A stretch of DNA of 64,000 bases from Nitrosopelagicus sp964511265 (lineage in GTDB: Archaea; Thermoproteota; Nitrososphaeria; Nitrososphaerales; Nitrosopumilaceae). The notes beneath the pieces were generated by a model. The model saw only the letters and a list, made by a program, of their open reading frames with translations, was not told the DNA's origin and ran no database searches. A program made the position numbers and the translations under genes. The stretch is from the NCBI GenBank assembly GCA_964511265.1, contig CAZEES010000002.1:13505-77504 (forward strand). Direction: 5' to 3'. This document shows, one piece after another, positions 61,562 to 64,000 of this stretch (position 1 is the first letter of the stretch; every line of letters starts with the position of its first letter).

Positions 61562-63658
61562 TTAGAGACCAATACGCACGTCTAGAACTTTACAGCCTTT
61601 GTTTTTTTCCATTACCAAAACTGGATTCATATCTAATTCTTTAATTTCATTGAAATCAGACACCAATTGAGATAATCTTTGAATGCATTCTGAAAGTTTT
61701 TTGACATCAGATGGTTTTTCTCCTCTCACACCCTGTAGAATTTTTTTAGTTTTGATTGAAGATATCATATCATCAGACTCGATATTTGTCATAGGTGCAA
61801 GTTTGAATGTAACATCTTTCAAAACTTCAACATAAATTCCACCCATTCCAAGCATCACAACAGGTCCAAATCCAGGTTCAAGTTTAGAACCAATAATCAT
61901 TTCTTTTCCTCCTTTAACCATCTCAACCACAAGAACTCCTTTAATGTCAGCTTTCTTGTTGTATTTTTTTGCATTTTTTATGATAGTATCAAAAGCACTT
62001 TCAACATCTTTTGCATTTTGTAGATTAACTTTAACTCCACCAGCATCAGATTTATGGATAATTTGTGGTGATGCAATTTTTAAAACTACGGGATATCCAA
62101 TTTTTTTAGAAGCAGCAACTGCTTCTTTTTTTGTTTTTGCTAATTTACTAGCAGGTAATGGAAAACCATATGCACGAAGAATTTCTTGACCTTCTTCTTC
62201 TAGTAATGCATTTCGTTTTTCTTTTTTTGCATTATCTAAGATCTTTTTTACTTTGTCCTTTTTCACATTGAATTTTGTGATTTTTCCGGATGGATTTTTT
62301 ACCCAATTTGTGAAAGCAAGCATCGCTTTCAGAGCACGAATTGAGCCTTCTGCATATGTATAGTAAGGAACATCTCCATTTGCCAAAATTTCACGGTTGG
62401 TGATTCCTTCGTCCAATCCCATTAGACTAGCTAACATTGTTTTTTTGTATTTTTTCGACATAGATACTATAACTTCTGCAAGTTTGTCATAATCTAACGT
62501 AGCAGATGGAGTACACATAGAAATAACAGAACCAACGTTTTTGTGTTTTAGCACTTCGTTCAATACATTTTCAAATCTATTAAAATCAGCATCCCCTACA
62601 ATATCTACAGGGTTACGTGAACTTCCCCATGGAGGAATTACAGTATCTATTTTTTTTCTAATCTCTTCAATTCTTGCCATCTTAATTCCAAGCTTAGAAC
62701 ATGCATCAGTTGAAATTATAGCTGGACCACCAGCATTGGAGACGATAACCAAGTCGCCATTCATAGGAAGAGGTTGTTTTGAGAAAGCAGTTGCGTAATC
62801 AAATAATTCTTCCATAGTATCAACACGAATTGCTCCAGATTGTTTTAGCAATGCATCATAAATTTCATCAGAACCCATCAGTGCTCCTGTGTGTGACATT
62901 GCAGCTTTTGCACCTTCAGGACTACGTCCTGATTTTAATACTAATACGGGTTTTTTCTTTTTTCTTGTGATATATTTACACACTTTGAGAAATTCTTGTC
63001 CATTTCCCATGTCTTCAAGATACATGACAATAACTTTGGTTTGTTTATGTTCTGCAAGCATTTTGAGAATATCAATTTCACTCATGTCTGCCTTGTTTCC
63101 CATACTAATTACAGCTGAAAATCCAATTCCTTGTGCACTTGCATCCTCAACTAATGCTGCACAAATTGCACCACTTTGTGAAATGAGAGCAATTTCTCCA
63201 GATTTTGGAGTAATTTTGAGAAATGTAGAATTCATCATGGTTTGAGGATCTAGATTCATCACACCAAGACAGTTCGGACCAATGATTTGTAATTTGTATT
63301 TTTTTGCAATATCTTTTAGTTGTTGTTCTAATTTTGCACCTTCTTCATCTACTTCTTTGAATCCTGCGGTGATTACAATAGCACCTTTGAGTTTCTTTTT
63401 TCCACATTCTTCTAATACTGCAGGAACAATAGTATTTTTTGTCACAACAACAGCTAAATCAATTTTTCCAGGAACATCTAAAACTGATTTGTATGCTTTT
63501 TTATCAAAAACAGTTTCACGTGTTGGACTAATTGGATAAATTGTTCCCCTGTAACCTTTCATAATATTTGAAGTGATTGCACGACCTACGCTGCCTACTT
63601 TATCAGAAGCTCCGACAATTGCAATAGATTTTGGAGAGAGGAAAACAGAGTCAGTCAT
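61562..63658 (-). CDS. ADP-forming acyl-CoA synthetase (4-hydroxybutyryl-CoA synthetase candidate)
   Basis: An ADP-forming acyl-CoA synthetase of the acetate-CoA ligase superfamily (698 aa). Domains in order: CoA-binding Rossmann (IAIVGASDKVGSVGRA, residues 7-22, to about 120), ligase flavodoxin domains with GPNCLGVMN near residue 129 and phosphohistidine region MSHTGALMGSDEIYDALL near residue 259, and a C-terminal ATP-grasp domain (about 480-698). Adjacent to 4-hydroxybutyryl-CoA dehydratase, it most likely activates 4-hydroxybutyrate with ATP to ADP. In thaumarchaea this ADP-forming route is known to be energy-saving over AMP-forming ligases; activity on 3-hydroxypropionate cannot be excluded from sequence. 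Confidence 0.93.
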   Translation of the reverse strand: MTDSVFLSPKSIAIVGASDKVGSVGRAITSNIMKGYRGTIYPISPTRETVFDKKAYKSVLDVPGKIDLAVVVTKNTIVPAVLEECGKKKLKGAIVITAGFKEVDEEGAKLEQQLKDIAKKYKLQIIGPNCLGVMNLDPQTMMNSTFLKITPKSGEIALISQSGAICAALVEDASAQGIGFSAVISMGNKADMSEIDILKMLAEHKQTKVIVMYLEDMGNGQEFLKVCKYITRKKKKPVLVLKSGRSPEGAKAAMSHTGALMGSDEIYDALLKQSGAIRVDTMEELFDYATAFSKQPLPMNGDLVIVSNAGGPAIISTDACSKLGIKMARIEEIRKKIDTVIPPWGSSRNPVDIVGDADFNRFENVLNEVLKHKNVGSVISMCTPSATLDYDKLAEVIVSMSKKYKKTMLASLMGLDEGITNREILANGDVPYYTYAEGSIRALKAMLAFTNWVKNPSGKITKFNVKKDKVKKILDNAKKEKRNALLEEEGQEILRAYGFPLPASKLAKTKKEAVAASKKIGYPVVLKIASPQIIHKSDAGGVKVNLQNAKDVESAFDTIIKNAKKYNKKADIKGVLVVEMVKGGKEMIIGSKLEPGFGPVVMLGMGGIYVEVLKDVTFKLAPMTNIESDDMISSIKTKKILQGVRGEKPSDVKKLSECIQRLSQLVSDFNEIKELDMNPVLVMEKNKGCKVLDVRIGL

Positions 63659-63706
63659 TGTATATTTCTAGATCAAAAATTTTTCTATAATTAAAGCTAT
63701 TCTAGA

Positions 63707-64000
63707 TTAGCTTCCAAGCATTTTTCCTGCCAAATTTTCCTTTCGGGGGATCCATTTTATTTTTAATTCAGGGATTTTTGGGATTAATAACCATGCTTCT
63801 TGTGCTAAATTACGTAATTGTTCATTATTTATTGCAAATTCATGATTTAGTTGATTTACAGTATTTTTTGAATCACTAAAAATTACAACTTCATCTAAGG
63901 AATCTTGAAATTTTTTTAATGCTGTGATTATAGCTAGATATTCAGCCTGATTATTTGTAATTCCTGATTTTTCTTCATAGAATGATTCACCAGTTTCTTT
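63707..64000 (-). CDS. rnhA: RNase H-family protein, partial
   Basis: The C-terminal 97 codons of a gene that runs off the right edge (stop TAA at 63707-63709 on the minus strand). It contains ITNNQAEYLAIITALKKF (the catalytic Glu motif NNxAE), VIFSDSKNTVNQLN (the Asp motif SDSK) and KWIPRKENLAGKMLG (the WxPRxxN-type motif). These are the order and spacing of RNase HI-type proteins. The N-terminal Asp strand is outside the window. It ends 48 bp upstream of the synthetase gene. Confidence 0.88.
   Translation of the reverse strand, partial: KETGESFYEEKSGITNNQAEYLAIITALKKFQDSLDEVVIFSDSKNTVNQLNHEFAINNEQLRNLAQEAWLLIPKIPELKIKWIPRKENLAGKMLGS

Overview
The window looks like a low-GC, gene-dense chromosome segment of an ammonia-oxidising thaumarchaeon (Nitrosopumilus-like). 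The evidence is internal. Replication, transcription and translation genes are archaeal (MCM, GINS, RFC large and small, Alba, TBP, aIF6, aIF5B-type IF2, L7Ae, S28e, L24e, L37e, LSm). Two parts of the 3-hydroxypropionate/4-hydroxybutyrate (3HP/4HB) carbon-fixation cycle are present: acetyl/propionyl-CoA carboxylase near the left end, and 4-hydroxybutyryl-CoA dehydratase plus an ADP-forming acyl-CoA synthetase at the right end. Two runs of exactly 100 N (54433-54532 and 59714-59813) show that this is a draft assembly with placeholder gaps.

Layout. 1-1919: start of a complex I operon (nuoA-B-C-D, minus strand, nuoD cut by the window edge). 2034-6066: peroxiredoxin and the three-subunit biotin-dependent carboxylase. 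6128-9566: RFC large subunit in an overlapping operon with two unrecognised proteins, then a membrane-anchored winged-helix protein and a zinc-ribbon protein. 9655-13324: inositol-monophosphatase-family enzyme, ferredoxin-NADP-reductase-like flavoprotein, a DUF1059 mini-protein, an unusual glutamyl-tRNA reductase and an Ala/Lys-rich protein. 13420-18777: tRNA-Asp, tRNA-Lys, argH, a MIP18-type protein and the succinate dehydrogenase operon. 18870-25996: PadR regulator with a tandem palindromic operator, isocitrate-lyase-family enzyme, Alba, HEAT protein, tRNA-Ala, second FNR, nucleotidyltransferase, branched-chain aminotransferase, a sugar-modification trio and ferritin. 26090-32467: cysteine synthase-rhodanese fusion, ASCH protein, TBP, TPR protein, transaldolase and split transketolase, with ribulose-phosphate epimerase fused into the transketolase N-terminal subunit. 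32591-41585: DUF393 protein, leucyl aminopeptidase, GlcNAc-1-P-transferase-like enzyme, Hel308, MCM, GINS, RFC small. 41589-50131: small unknowns, tRNA-Ser, two seven-iron-type ferredoxins, aIF6, HisS, archease, thioredoxin, and the IF2-NDK-L24e-S28e-L7Ae cluster. 50167-56709: GlmM-type mutase, tRNA-Leu, PurU, creatininase family, LSm, L37e, a gapped coiled-coil protein, RpiA and dihydroorotase. 56783-64000: tRNA-Ala, a cluster of zinc-ribbon proteins, thioredoxin, signal peptidase, the two carbon-fixation enzymes and a partial RNase H.

How it works together. The window joins carbon fixation (carboxylase; 4-hydroxybutyryl-CoA activation and dehydration), a complete non-oxidative pentose-phosphate set (transketolase A/B, RPE, transaldolase, RpiA), respiration (complexes I and II, ferredoxins, FNRs) and much of the archaeal replisome. 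Intergenic spaces are short and no stretch over 300 bases lacks a gene. Many starts lie about 25 bases downstream of a TATA element, as expected for leaderless archaeal transcripts, and I used this to choose between alternative starts. I saw no CRISPR array, prophage or insertion sequence. The best candidates for a second look are the symmetric argH promoter, the PadR operator, the odd HemA, the transketolase-RPE fusion, the unknown RFC-linked operon and the zinc-ribbon cluster.
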